DNA from: Callipepla californica brunnescens
Lineage: Eukaryota; Chordata; Aves; Galliformes; Odontophoridae
Reading direction: 5' to 3'
Assembly (NCBI GenBank): GCA_023055505.1
Contig: JALIRH010000049.1
Span: forward strand, 2,790,001 to 2,854,000
DNA length: 64,000 bases
The position numbers and the translations under genes were made by a program. Shown here one piece after another: positions 30,743 to 42,400 of this stretch. Numbering within the stretch: the stretch's first letter is position 1; the number at the start of each line of letters is the position of its first letter. Below the pieces are notes generated by a model, which worked only from the letters and a program-made list of their open reading frames with translations, made no database searches and was not told the origin of the DNA.

Positions 30743-33369
30743 TCATCCTTCTTTGGTTGTGTTTTCTTCTGTTGTCGGAGAAATCTGTTCTTCCCGGTAT
30801 GGTTTCACGTTTTTCGCAGGAATCCACCTGGGGCCTTTTTCTGTGGAGACACAAGCATAACCTCTCCCCCATGTTACAAGATGATATGGCCCCATTATCA
30901 TACCTGTTTCTGGGTCTCGAATCAACACTGGAGCCTTGACTCTTGTTTCAAATGTGGTGTTCGAGCTAAAATGTCGGACTATCGGAGGATTAGCATCTAG
31001 CAGGGAACAATTTAAGAAATTAAAAACATAAAGAGCTTTATGTAGTCGCTCCTCAGGAGGGGAAGCTCCCATTCCCCCCTTTTGTTGTGCTAATAGACGC
31101 TTCAAGGATTGGTGAGACCGCTCAATCAATGATTGACCTGTAGGGGAATGAGGGATCCCGGTGATACGCATAATGCCCCAGGAATCCAGGAAGGCCTTTG
31201 TCGCAGCAGAGGTATATGCAGGAGCATTATCTGTTTTTAATTGGGAGGGGATACCTAATGTAGCAAAAGCACGCATCAGATGCTTGCGAACGTCTCGTGC
31301 CTTTTCTCCTGTATGGCAAGAGGAAAATAAAGCTCCAGAAAAGGTATCAATAGAGGAATGTATATGTTTTAGCTTACCAAACTCTGGATAGTGTGTGACA
31401 TCCATTTGCCATAGCTGGAGGCTCTGCAGGCCTCTGGGGTTAACCCCCCTGCTATCAATGGGAAAGAATGCCTCTGGCAGTCAGGACATACCGCTATAAT
31501 GTTCGATGCTTGTTGAGAGGTAAGCCCAAATTGTCGTTTGAGACCACCAGCATTCTGATGAAAGAAGGAGTGACTAAGTTGAGCTTGCGCCATTCGGTCT
31601 GGTAAAACATTAACTGATAATGTTAACATATCAGCTTGACGATTCCCGTCTGCTATAAAACCAGGTAGAGATGTGTGTGAACGGATGTGCATGACAAAAT
31701 AAGGATGATCACGAGAGTCTAAAAGAGAAATAAGTTCCTGTAATAAAATAAGCAATGCAGAATGAGAAATATTGCGTAATATGGATGCTTCTGCTCGCTG
31801 AACAATCCCTGCAACATAAGCTGAGTCAGTAATGAGATTAAAAGGCATAGACCATTTTCGAAAAACTCGGACAACCGCGGCTAGTTCCACTATCTGTGGG
31901 GAACCAGGAACAGTTTCAATATCTGAATTCCATTGCTTATGTTGGTCATCCCACCATAAAATAACTGATTTGTGTGATTTTCCAGACCCATCCGTAAATA
32001 TGGTAAGGGCCTGCAGTGGCTGATCGCTTCTTTTTGGCGCGGATATCAAGTGAAAATTGAGGTTAAGTAGTTTATGTGACGGCGCATGGGATGTAAGGCG
32101 GCCCGTATAGCCTGCCAATGCCATGTTAAAGGCATCTGATTGTTGATAGAGCCACTGTAAATACACATTTGTCACAGGCAAACAAATACAAACAAAATCT
32201 AACCCAGATAACATTAGCAAACGCTGCCTGGCTTTGATGATCAGGGAGGCAAACATCTCATGCTGTGTCAGGATTGTCTTTGTAGACTGATTTGGCAAAA
32301 AAACCCATTCAATAATTAGCAGAGGATCTGGCTTTTGAAAATCCCACTGAAAAATTAATGCATGAGGTTGTCAAGCAGGATTCAGGATAATTAGAAAAAA
32401 GGGTAACTCCGGGGCACACCAGTGAGCTTGTCTGTTTGAGATAGCTGTGGCAACTTTTTGCAAAGCATTGGCAGCTTCAGAGCCAAGACTGCGGGGAGAG
32501 CGCAAATCAGAATCCCCTTTTAGGAGTTCAAAAAGGGGATATAAATCCGCATTGGAGATACCCAACAGCGGTCGGACCCAATTAATTGCTCCCAACAATT
32601 TTTGTACATCGTGTAAATTTTTTACATGAGTTTGTATTTGTAAGGGCTGGGGAATTACAGTCTGGGCTCTAATGCGCCAGCCTAAATATTTCCATGGTGG
32701 TGTCTTTTGAATTTTTTCAGGTACAATACAGAAACCTGCTGCATTAACAGCAGTTGTAACAAAGGCTACAGCTTCCTCCATGATCTCGTGATGTTGTGCA
32801 GCCACTAAGATATCATCCATATAATGATACAACAAAACATTTGGCATTGTGTCTCGAATGGGGCTAAGCACTTTAGCTACATACCACTGACAAATTGTGG
32901 GGCTATTTTTCATTCCTTGTGGCAGCACAACCCACTGGTATCTCTGCAACGGGGCTTGCATGTTGATGCTTGGAACTGAAAATGCAAATCGAGGGGCGTC
33001 ATCAGGGTGTAATGGAACATTAAAGAAGCAGTCTTTAAGATCAATAACAGTCAAATGCCAATCTCGGGGAATCATTGTGGGAGATGGGAGACCTGGTTGA
33101 AGGGCTCCCATATTTTCCATAGCATCATTAATTTTTCTGAGGTCATGGAGCAAGCGCCATTTACCGGTTTGTTTCTTAATTACAAATACAGGTGAGTTCC
33201 AAGGCCTAGTGGAAGGTACAATATGTCCTTTTGCTAGTTGTTCTGCTACTAAATCTTGGAGGGCGCAAAGTTTTTCTAGCGGAAGGGGCCATTGATCCAC
33301 CCATATAGGGGTATCTGTTTTCCATATTAGCTTAAGGGTGTCGCGCCTCTCAATGGCCCCTTCAAAAAA
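30743..33369 (-). pseudogene. pol: pol of the nested provirus (RT, RNase H, integrase), broken
   Basis: Three pieces. RT (33369-32374) has KTDTPIWVDQWPL, LPQGMKNSPTICQ and an intact YMDD. A single in-frame TGA (32371-32373) follows the RT connection; the same frame then continues through RNase H (FTDGSG, VELAAV, TDSAY) and the integrase HHCC finger (HSFFHQN … CPDCQ). Near 31443-31448 a C-run shifts the frame, and the integrase core with the D-D-E residues (MDVTH, KTDNAPAY, LIERSHQS) and the WGRGYACVS C-terminal part reads on to 30743. One stop and one frameshift are therefore visible. A TTTTTTG heptamer at 33369-33363 sits at the pro-pol junction. Confidence 0.9.
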
Positions 33370-34172
33370 TCTGACTTTATAGTAACTCCCCACTGAGCCA
33401 TAACATCACGGCCCCATAATATCATTGGAATTGGTAACACAAATGGTTTGATGGTAGCTATTCGATCCTCAGGTCCTTTGATTTGGTTAAATTCAGCGCT
33501 TTGCTGGCTGTTCCTCGCACCTCCCACCCCCGCTAATGTATGTGATGCCGATGTTAGAGGCCATAGGGGTGGCCATTTGGATAGAGAGATGACAGTCACA
33601 TCAGCTCCTGTGTCCAAAATTCCTGTTAAGATAATTTTTTTGCTGGTTTCTTTGTAAAGTACATTGCAAGGTCGGTCTGGACGAGGTTACAGATTGTGTC
33701 CAAAAAATAGCCGGGGGTCCTGTAGATCCAAACCCCCCCTTTCTTTTTTCCTGGGATACACCATTGCTAGTAATTGCTGGGAAAAGAATCAATTGGGCTA
33801 TGCGGGTACCCTTTACCACAGTACATGGTGGCATGGGTGTCCACGCCATAATTTTTATAATTTGTGAATCAGAGTCAATAACCCCTGGTAAAATAAATAA
33901 ACCTGTTAAAGTTGTAGATGATCTTCCTAGAATTAAACCGTGCGTCCCCGGTGGTAATGGACCAGTAGCATTTGAATCTAATAAATGCACGGAGGAATCA
34001 ATCAGTGTTACTGTATGTGAGGTTGCCAGGTCCAAGCCTGCGCTTCCTGAGGTGGCTGGGCTCCCCCTGTCGAGGGCATCGAGATTGCAGGCAGGGTCGC
34101 AGACGCGGCTGTCTGAGCATTCGGCGCGGCAATTTGTGTCAGAGCGCGGGGCCGTCCCGCGCTCCTCTTCAA
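33327..34172 (-). pseudogene. pro: pro of the nested provirus: dUTPase plus protease, frame break
   Basis: The dUTPase domain comes first (GSAGLDLAT, LGRSSTTLTGLFILPGVID, and the glycine-rich GGFGSTG end), as in betaretroviral pro. The protease with DTGADVTVIS and the flap and C-terminal region lies in another frame. The break is near the A7 run (plus-strand T-run 33635-33641). dUTPase lowers dUTP during reverse transcription; the protease matures Gag and Gag-Pol. The frame is entered from gag at the GGGAAAC heptamer. Confidence 0.87.
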
Positions 34173-35614
34173 GTTTCCCGAAAGCGACTGTCCTTGCCAA
34201 TTAAAGCGTGAGCGACATTGGTTCGCAAAGTGTCTCCCTTTTTGGCATCGCGGACAGACAGAAATGTCCTTAGGTTTTCCTTCATAGTTTTGCTTAGAAA
34301 GGAGACAGTTCTTTTTAATATGCCCTTGTTTACCACATCCAAAGCACACCACCCGACTGGAAGCAGGGCTCTGCCTCCCCACATTTATGGCAGCAAAAGC
34401 AGCGGCCATCGTTTCATATTTGTAATTTGCAGTTCCTAAACGATTGCATGCTTGTATCATCTCAGAGAGAGTGGGGTGTGGATTAGGTAAAGAGCGCAAC
34501 AACTTTTGACAATCATCATTTGCATTATCCATCGCAAATTTCAGGAGTATGATTTCCCGTGCATCAGCATTGTCAATCTGCCTATCCAGGGCTTGTTTTA
34601 GTCTATCTATGAAAGACATACAAGGCTCTTTTGGCCCTTGTATCAAAGAACGAAAAGATTGGGCTGGAGTCTGACCATCAGGAATAGAATTAAAAGCCTT
34701 TCTAGCAGCCTCTTTTCCAGCTTCCAAAGCCTCCCGGGGGCAATCACGCGCTTGGGCTGCAGGATCCGTATGCATTCCCATGCCCATTAGCTGATCTAAG
34801 GTTACAGCTTGTAAAGCTTGATCGTTCTGTGCAAGGAAGCGAGCACGGATTTCCTCCAAGCCTCTTCTCCATTCACTTTCCCAAATCGTTAGTTGGGCTG
34901 GTGTTAACAAAAGTTTGGCTAAAGACTTTAAATCATATGGAGTCATAACATGTGTATCAAAGACCGAGGCTAGCATAGTCACAAAATAATGAGATGAGAT
35001 CCCGTACTGTTGCAAAGCCTGTCTGAGCTCCTTCACGACCTTAAATGGCAAGGGCTCCCACACCCCGTGTTCTGTACGACCCCGATACACCACCGGCGCA
35101 GCTATCAAACTTGCCATTTCTCCTTCACCTTCTTGCAAGGCTTGGCGTTTAATAGCTGCCCATGCTGCACGAGGATCTTTTGGGTCTGGCTCAGATTCAG
35201 GTGTAAAAGGATCCTCAGAGCCTTTAGAGGTCCTCGGGCGAGGGGTGGGGATAGGAGCAGCTGAAACAGGGGGTCTTAAGGGAGTAGTATCAGGGGAGAA
35301 TTCCCCCTCTATACTAAGGGAAGGAGCACACGATTTAGATTCCTTAGATTTAAGAGTCTCAAAAATTATTCTCCAAGGGGCTAAAAGTTTCTGCACATCA
35401 GAATCGCCTTGGGTGGATGCGTCCCACAACTTAACCCCAGCTCGATCCCATAATTCTAGCGTAAAAATGGTGGAAGAATCTGTATCAGGGATTTTATCCC
35501 GTACCCACTGCAAGATGAGGTCTAAGTCAGCGCTAGAGTCTTTTCATGTTTTGAGATTAAATCCCGCATAATATAAAATACGTCCCGCTCTTCACAAGAT
35601 ATGTGATTTCCCAT
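34008..35614 (-). pseudogene. gag: gag of the nested provirus, frameshifted near the start
   Basis: The ATG at 35614 starts MGNHIS…, with Gly2 suited to myristoylation, but this frame stops at about 35525. The rest of Gag is open in the next frame to 34008, so one indel lies near 35530-35560. The main part has a proline-rich linker, a capsid with YDLKSLAKLLL and QGPKEPCMSFIDRLKQALD (major homology region), and two CCHC zinc knuckles (CFGCGKQGHIKKNC and CPRCQKGRHFANQC). Confidence 0.9.
34173..34179 (-). promoter_or_regulatory. -1 frameshift heptamer, gag-pro, nested provirus
   Basis: G GGA AAC in the gag reading phase, shortly before the gag end. The -1 frame leads directly into the dUTPase domain. 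The same heptamer lies at the same place in the provirus at 52128. Confidence 0.8.
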
Positions 35615-35734
35615 AGTTACCCCAAGCTCACCTACCAATCGCGAGGAGGTGATTGTACGGATCCGTTTTCCTGCTTCCTTTCAGCAGCTAATCCTAGAGT
35701 TCTTGGGGTCTTGCAGCCGGATTATCCAAAGTCC

Positions 35735-35752
35735 CGAATGTCGGGGTCACCA
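35735..35752 (-). promoter_or_regulatory. Primer-binding site, tRNA-Trp-like
   Basis: On the minus strand TGGTGACCCCGACATTCG lies two bases after the 5' LTR. The first 13 bases equal the tRNA-Trp complement used by avian leukosis-type viruses. Confidence 0.75.
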
Positions 35753-35754
35753 TT

Positions 35755-36058
35755 TGCTGCAATGAAGGGACGGGAACCCAGCTTGATGCAAGCTAATGTT
35801 CAGTTTATTAAGCAACAACTCAAAACTTATATACACAGAAAGGCTGCGCGCGCTAAGATCTGATTGGGAGAAGGCCACATTCCTCAAGACAAAACACCAT
35901 AACAACTCAAAGCACTCTTAATAGTCTGAACAAAACAGTTCCTGATCGCTTCCTATTCCTATATCCTATTTCTTTACACAGCCTGCATCCAAGGCTAATG
36001 GTCAAATTCCTGCATAGCCAGCAGCTCAATCTGGGTAGCATTTTTGCCGTTATCCACA
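35755..36058 (-). mobile_element. 5' LTR of the nested provirus
   Basis: 304 bp, six substitutions from the 3' LTR. The TATA box (minus-strand TATATAAG, 35826-35833) and AATAAA (35804-35809) place U3 and R on the minus strand. Confidence 0.93.
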
Positions 36059-36440
36059 AGAGGGAACAGATAAAAACCCTCAGCGGTCACGGGACACTCT
36101 CTTTCCTTCGGGATCGACGCAGCAGTGGGTGCTCGCAGCCGTATCGCCTTCTGCGTTAGCGTAAGGCCTTCGGTTTATCGGACACTCTCTCTTGCTCATT
36201 TTATTTGATTCATTAGCCTCAATTCCAATTATATTGTATTATATTGTGTTATTTTACTTTCTGATATCTTATTTAGTAAATGAGCTTTCCTCCACAGATC
36301 GTTGCCGCTCTTTTGTTTCAAGGCCCATCTCCCTTTTCCCTTTTCCATTTTCCTTTCCCCTTTACTGGGGCGTGGGTCCGTGGGTCCCCCGCACTGGTTG
36401 TCGCGGAGCCGGGCCGATCCAGCCCGGTAAAACATTGACA
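36059..36440 (+). mobile_element. ERV-L 3' LTR, right part
   Basis: It begins with the repeated AGAGGG target site and continues the ERV-L LTR to …ACATTGACA at 36440. GATTC and the 18-bp array follow. Confidence 0.92.
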
Positions 36441-39400
36441 GATTCCTATGGCCCCATTGATTCCTAAGGTCCCATTGATTCCTAAGGCCCCATTGAGTTC
36501 TATGGCCACATTGAGTTCTATGGCCCCATTGATTCCTATGGTCCCATTGATTCCTATGGCCCCATTGAGTTCTATGGCCCCATTGATTCCTACGGTCCCA
36601 TTGATCGCTGTGGCCCCATTGATCCCGATGGCCCCATTGATTCCTATGGCCCCATTGAGTTCTATGGCCCCATTGATTCCTATGGCCCCATTGATCCCTA
36701 TGGCCCCTTGATTCCTAAGGCCCCATCGATCCCTATTGCCCCATTGAGTTCTATGGCCACTGAGTTCTATGGCCCCATTGATTCCTACGGCCCCATCGAT
36801 TCCTATGGCCCCATTGATCCCTAAGGCGCCATTGACTCCTATGGACCCATTGATTCCTATGGCCCAAATGATCCCTATGGCCCCATCGCTCCCTATGGCC
36901 CCATTGATCCCTATGGCCTTATTGATTCCTATGGCCCCATTGATCCCTAAGTCCCAATTGATTCCTATGGTCCCATTGATCCCTAAGGCCCCATTGATTA
37001 CTATAGCCCCCTGATTCCTATGGCCCCATTGGTTCCTATGGTCCCATTGATTCCTGTGGCCCTATTGAGTTCTATGACCGCATTGATCCCTATGGCCCCA
37101 CTGAGTTCTATGGCCCCACTGATTCCTATGGCCCCATTGATGCCTATGGCCCGATTGATTCCTATGGTTCCATTGATCCCTATGGCCTCTTTGAGTTATA
37201 TGGCTCCATTGATTCCTTTGGCTCCATTGATTCCTATGGCCCCATCGATCCCTATGGCCCCATTGATTTTTATATGGCCTTATTGATTCCTACGTTCCCA
37301 TTCATTTCTACGGCCACATTGATTCCTATGGTCACATTGATCCCTATGGTCCCATTGATCCCTATGGCCCCATTGATTCCTTTGGCCCCATTGATTCCTA
37401 TGGCCCCATTGATTCTTAAGTTCCCATTGATTCCTGTGGTCACATTGATTCCTATGCTCCCATTGATTCCTATGGCCCCTTTGATTCCTGTGGCCCCATT
37501 GATTCCTAAGGCCCCATTGATTCCTATGGCCTTATTGATCGCAATGGCCCCACTGATTCCAATGGCCCCATTGATTCCTATGGCCCCACTAATTCCTATG
37601 GCCCCATTGATCCCTACGGCCCCATTGATTCCTAAGGCCCCACTGATTCCTATGGCCCGATTGAGTTCTATGGCCGCATTGATCCCTATGGCCCCATCAA
37701 TTCCTATGGCCCCATCGATTCCTATGGTCCCACCGATCCCTATGGCCCCATTGATTCTTATGGTCCCTTTGATTCCTATGGCCACATTCATTCCTCTGGC
37801 CCCATTGAGTTCAATGCACCCATTGATCTCTATGGCCCCATTGATTACTAAGGCCTCACTGATCACTATGGCCCCATTGAGTTCTATGGCCCCATTGATT
37901 GCTATGGCCCCATTGATCCCTATGGACCTTTGAGTTCTATGGCACCATTGATTCCTACGGCCCCATTGATCCCTATGGCACCATCGACCCCTTTGGCACC
38001 ATCGATCTCTATGGCCCCATTGATTCCTATGGCCCCACTGATTTATATGGCCCCATTGATCCCTATGGCCCCATTGATTCCTATGGCCCCATAGATCCCT
38101 ATGGCCCCATTGATTTCTATGGCCCCATTGATTCATACGGTCGTATTTATTTCTATGGCCCCATTGATTCCTATGGCCCCATTGATTCTTATGGCCCCAT
38201 TGAGTCCTGTGGCCCCATTGATTCCTATGGCCCCATTGATTCTTATGGCCCCATTGAGTCCTGTGGCCCCATTGATCCCTATAGGCCCATTGATTCCTAT
38301 GGCCTTATTGATCCCAATGGCTCCACTGATTCCAATGGCCCCATTGATTCCTATGGCCCCACTGATTCTTATTGCCTCAGTGATCCCTATGGCCCCATTG
38401 ATTCCTAATACCCCATTGATTCCTATGACCCCATTGAGTTCTAAGGTCCCATTGATCCCTATGGCCCACTGATTCCTATGGCCCCATTGATTCCGATGGC
38501 CCCATTGATCCCTATGGCCCAACTGATTACTATGGCCCCACTGATTCCTATGGCCCCATTGATTCCTATGGTCCCATTGATTCCTGTGGCCCTAAAGAGT
38601 TCTATGACCCCATTGATCCCTATGGCCCCACTGATTCCTATGGCCCCACTGATCACTATGGCACCATTGATCCCAATGGCCCCATTGATCCCTATGGAGC
38701 TTTGAGTTCTATGGCACCATTGATTCCTAAGGCCCCATTGATCGCTATGGCCCCGGTAATTCCTATGGCCCCATTGATCCCTATGGCTCCATTCATCCCT
38801 ATGGCCCCACTGATTCCTTTGGCCCCATTGATCCCTATGGCCCACTGATTCCTATGGCCCCATTGATTCCTATGTTCACATTGATCAATATGTCCCCATT
38901 GAGTCCTATGACCACATTGATCCCTATGGCCCCATTTATCCCTATGGCTCCTTTGTGTTCTATGGCCCCATTGATCCCTATGGTTCCATTGATTCCTGTG
39001 GCCCCATTGATTCCTGTGACCCCATTTATCCCTATGGCCCCATTGACTCCTGTGGCCCCATTGGTCCCTATGGACCCATTGATTCCTATGGCCCCACTGA
39101 CTCCTATGGCCACACTGACTCCTATGGCCCCATTGATCCCTATGGCCCTATTGAGATCTATGGCACCATTGATAACTATGGCTCCATTGATACCTAAGGC
39201 ACCATTGATCCCTAAGGCCCCATTGATTCCTATGGCCCCACAGAGTTCTATGGTCCCACTGATTCCTATGTCCTCATTGATCCCTATGGCCCTAATGAGT
39301 TCTATGGCCCCATTGACTTCTATGTCTCCATTGATTCCTATGGCCCCACTGATTTTTATGGTCCCATTGATTCCTATGGCCCCATTGATCCCTATGGCCT

Positions 39401-42400
39401 CATTGAGTTCTATGGCCCCACTTATTCCTAAGGCCCCATTGATTCCTATGGCCCCACAGTAATCCCTACGGTCCCATTTATCCCTATGGTCCCATTGATT
39501 CCTATGGCCCCATCGAACCCTATGTTCCCATTGATTTCTAAGGCCCCATTGATTCCTACGGTCCCATTTATTTCTATGGCCCCTTTGATTCCTATGGTCC
39601 CATTGATCCCTATGGTCCCATTGATCCCTATGGCCCCATTGAGTTCTATGGCCCCATTGATTCCTATGTCCCCATTGATTCTTAGGGTCCCATTGATTCC
39701 TGTGGTCCCTTTGATTCCTGTGGTCACATTGATTCCTATGCCCCTTTGATTCCTGTGGCCACATTGATTCCTATTGCCCCATTGATTCCTATGACCCCAT
39801 CGATTCCTATGGCCCTATTGATCCCTATGGCACCATCGATCCCTTTGGCCCCATCTATCCCTAAGGCCCCATTGATTCCTATGGCCCCACTGATTTATAT
39901 GGCTCCATTGATCCCTATGGCCCCATTCATTCCTATGGCCCCACTAATTCCTTTGGCCCCTTTGATCCCTATGGCCCACTGATTCCTATGGCCCCATTCA
40001 TTCCCATGTTCCCATTGATCAATATGTCCCCATTGAGTCCTATGGCCCCATTGATCCCTATGGCCCCATTTATCCCTATGGCTCCTTTGTGTTCTATGGC
40101 CCCATTGATCCCTATGGTTCCATTGATTCCTGTGGCCCCATTGATTCCTGTGACCCCATTTATCCCAATGGCCCCATTGACTCCTGTGGCCCCATTGGTC
40201 CTTATGGCTCCATTGATCGCTATGGCCCCAATGATTCCTATGGCCCCATTGATCCGTAAGGCCCCATTGATTCCTATGGTCCCATTGATTCCTATGGCCC
40301 CTTTGATTCCTATGGTCCCATTGATTCCTATGGCCCCATTGATTCCTCTGGCCCCATTGAGTTCTATGCCCCCATTGATCTCTATGGCCCCATTGATTGC
40401 TATGGCCCCATTGATCCCTATGGACCTTTGAGTTCTATCGCACCACAGATTCCTAAGGCCCCATTGATTCCTATGGCCCCGGTGATTCCTATGGCCCCAT
40501 TGATCCCTATGGCACCATCGATCCCTTTGGCCCCATCGATCCCTATGGCCCCATTGATTCCTATGGCCCCACTGATTTATATGGCCCCATTGATCCCTAT
40601 GGCCCCATTCATCCCTATGGCCCCACTGATTCCTTTAGCCCCTTTGATCCCTATGGCCAACTGATTCCTATGGCCCCATTGATTCCTATGTTCCCTTTGA
40701 TCAATATGCCCCCTTTGAGTCCTATGGCCCCATGGATCCCTATGGCCACATTGATCCCTATGGCCAAATTGATCCTTACGGCCCCATTGAGTTCTATGGT
40801 TCCATTGATTCCTATGGCCCCATTGATTCCTATGGCCCCATTGATTCCTATGGTCCCATTGATCCCTATGGCCCCATTGAGTTCTATTGCCCCATTGAGT
40901 TCTATGGCTCCATTGATTCCTATGGACCCTTTGAGTTCTATTACCCCACCGATTCCTATGGCCCCATTGATCCCTATGGACCCATTGATTCCTATGGCCC
41001 CACTGACTCCTATGGCCACACTGACTCCTATGGCCCCATTGATCCCTATGGCCCTATTGAGATCTATGGCACCATTGATCCCTATGGCCCCATTGATCCC
41101 TATGGCACCATCGATCCCTTTGGCCCCATAGATCCCTATGGCCCCATTGATTCCTATGACCCCACTGTTTTATATGGCCCCATTGATCCCTATGGCCCCA
41201 TTCATCCCTATGGCCCCACTGATTCCTTTGGCCACATTGATCCCTATGGCTTATTTGTGTTCTAGGGCCCATTGATCCCTATGGTTCCATTGATTCCTGT
41301 GGCCCTATTGATTCCTAAGGCCCCATTTATCCCTATGGCCCCATTGACTCCTGTGGCCCCATTGGTCCCTATGGCTCCAATGATCGCTGTGGCCCGACTG
41401 ATTTCTATGGCTCCATTGATTCCAAGAGCCCCTTTGATCCCTATGGCCCCGGTGATTCCTATGGCCCCATTGATCCCTATGGCACCATCGATACCTTTGG
41501 CCCCATCGATTCCTATGGCCCCATTGATTCCTATGGCCCCACTGATTTATATGGCCCCATTGATCCCGAAGGCCCCATTCATCGCTATGGCCCCACTGAT
41601 TCCTTTGGCCCCATTGATCCCTATGGTCCACTGATTCCTATGGCCCCATTGATTCCTATGTTCCCATTGATCAATATGCCCCCATTGAGTTCTATGGCCC
41701 CATTGATCCCTATGGCCCCATTTATCCCTATGGCTCCTTTGTGTTCTATGGCCCCATTGATCCCTATGGTTTCATTGATTCCTGTGGCCCCATTGATTCC
41801 TATGGCCCCATTTATCCCTAAGGCCCCTTTGACTCCAGTAGCCCCATTGGTCTCTATGGCTCCATTGATCGCTGTGGCCCCACTGATTCCTATGGCTCCA
41901 TTGATTCCTATGTTCCCTTTGATCAATATGCCCCCATTGAGTCCTATGGCCCCATGGATCCCTATGGCCACATTGATCCCTATGGCCAAATTGATCCTTA
42001 CGGCCCCATTGAGTTCTATGGTTCCATTGATTCCTATGGCCCCATTGATTCCTATGTTCCCTTTGATCAATATGCCCCCATTGAGTCCTATGGCCCCATG
42101 GATCCCTATGGCCACATTGATCCCTATGGCCAAATTGATCCTTACGGCCCCATTGAGTTCTATGGTTCCATTGATTCCTATGGCCCCATTGATTCCTATG
42201 GCCCCATTGATTCCTATGGTCCCATTGATCCCTATGGCCCCATTGAGTTCTATTGCCCCATTGAGTTCTATGGCTCCATTGATTCCTATGGACCCTTTGA
42301 GTTCTATTACCCCACCGATTCCTATGGCCCCATTGATCCCTATGGACCCATTGATTCCTATGGCCCCACTGACTCCTATGGCCACACTGACTCCTATGGC

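Larger units (their letters stand above)
29168..36058 (-). mobile_element. Nested betaretrovirus-like provirus, antisense
   Basis: 6,891 bp with 304-bp LTRs and a 6-bp target duplication AGAGGG on both sides, inserted in the ERV-L 3' LTR. Read on the minus strand the order is LTR, PBS, gag, dUTPase-protease, pol, a degenerate post-pol region, an env TM remnant, polypurine tract and LTR. The LTRs differ at 6 of 304 positions. Every large gene carries one or more breaks, so it is defective. Gag and pol are of the same general type as the provirus at 49742, but only moderately similar. Confidence 0.93.
23138..36440 (+). mobile_element. ERV-L-like provirus, interrupted by a nested provirus
   Basis: LTRs run TGTCATTG…TTGACA. 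GATTC lies on both outer sides (23133-23137 and 36441-36445), a 5-bp duplication as expected for ERV-L, although the array itself contains this word. Gag lacks a CCHC knuckle, gag and pol share a frame across a UAG, and there is no env. Together with the pol type this points to class III (ERV-L-like). The 3' LTR is split by an antisense provirus at 29168-36058. Without that insertion the element is about 6.4 kb. Confidence 0.85.
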
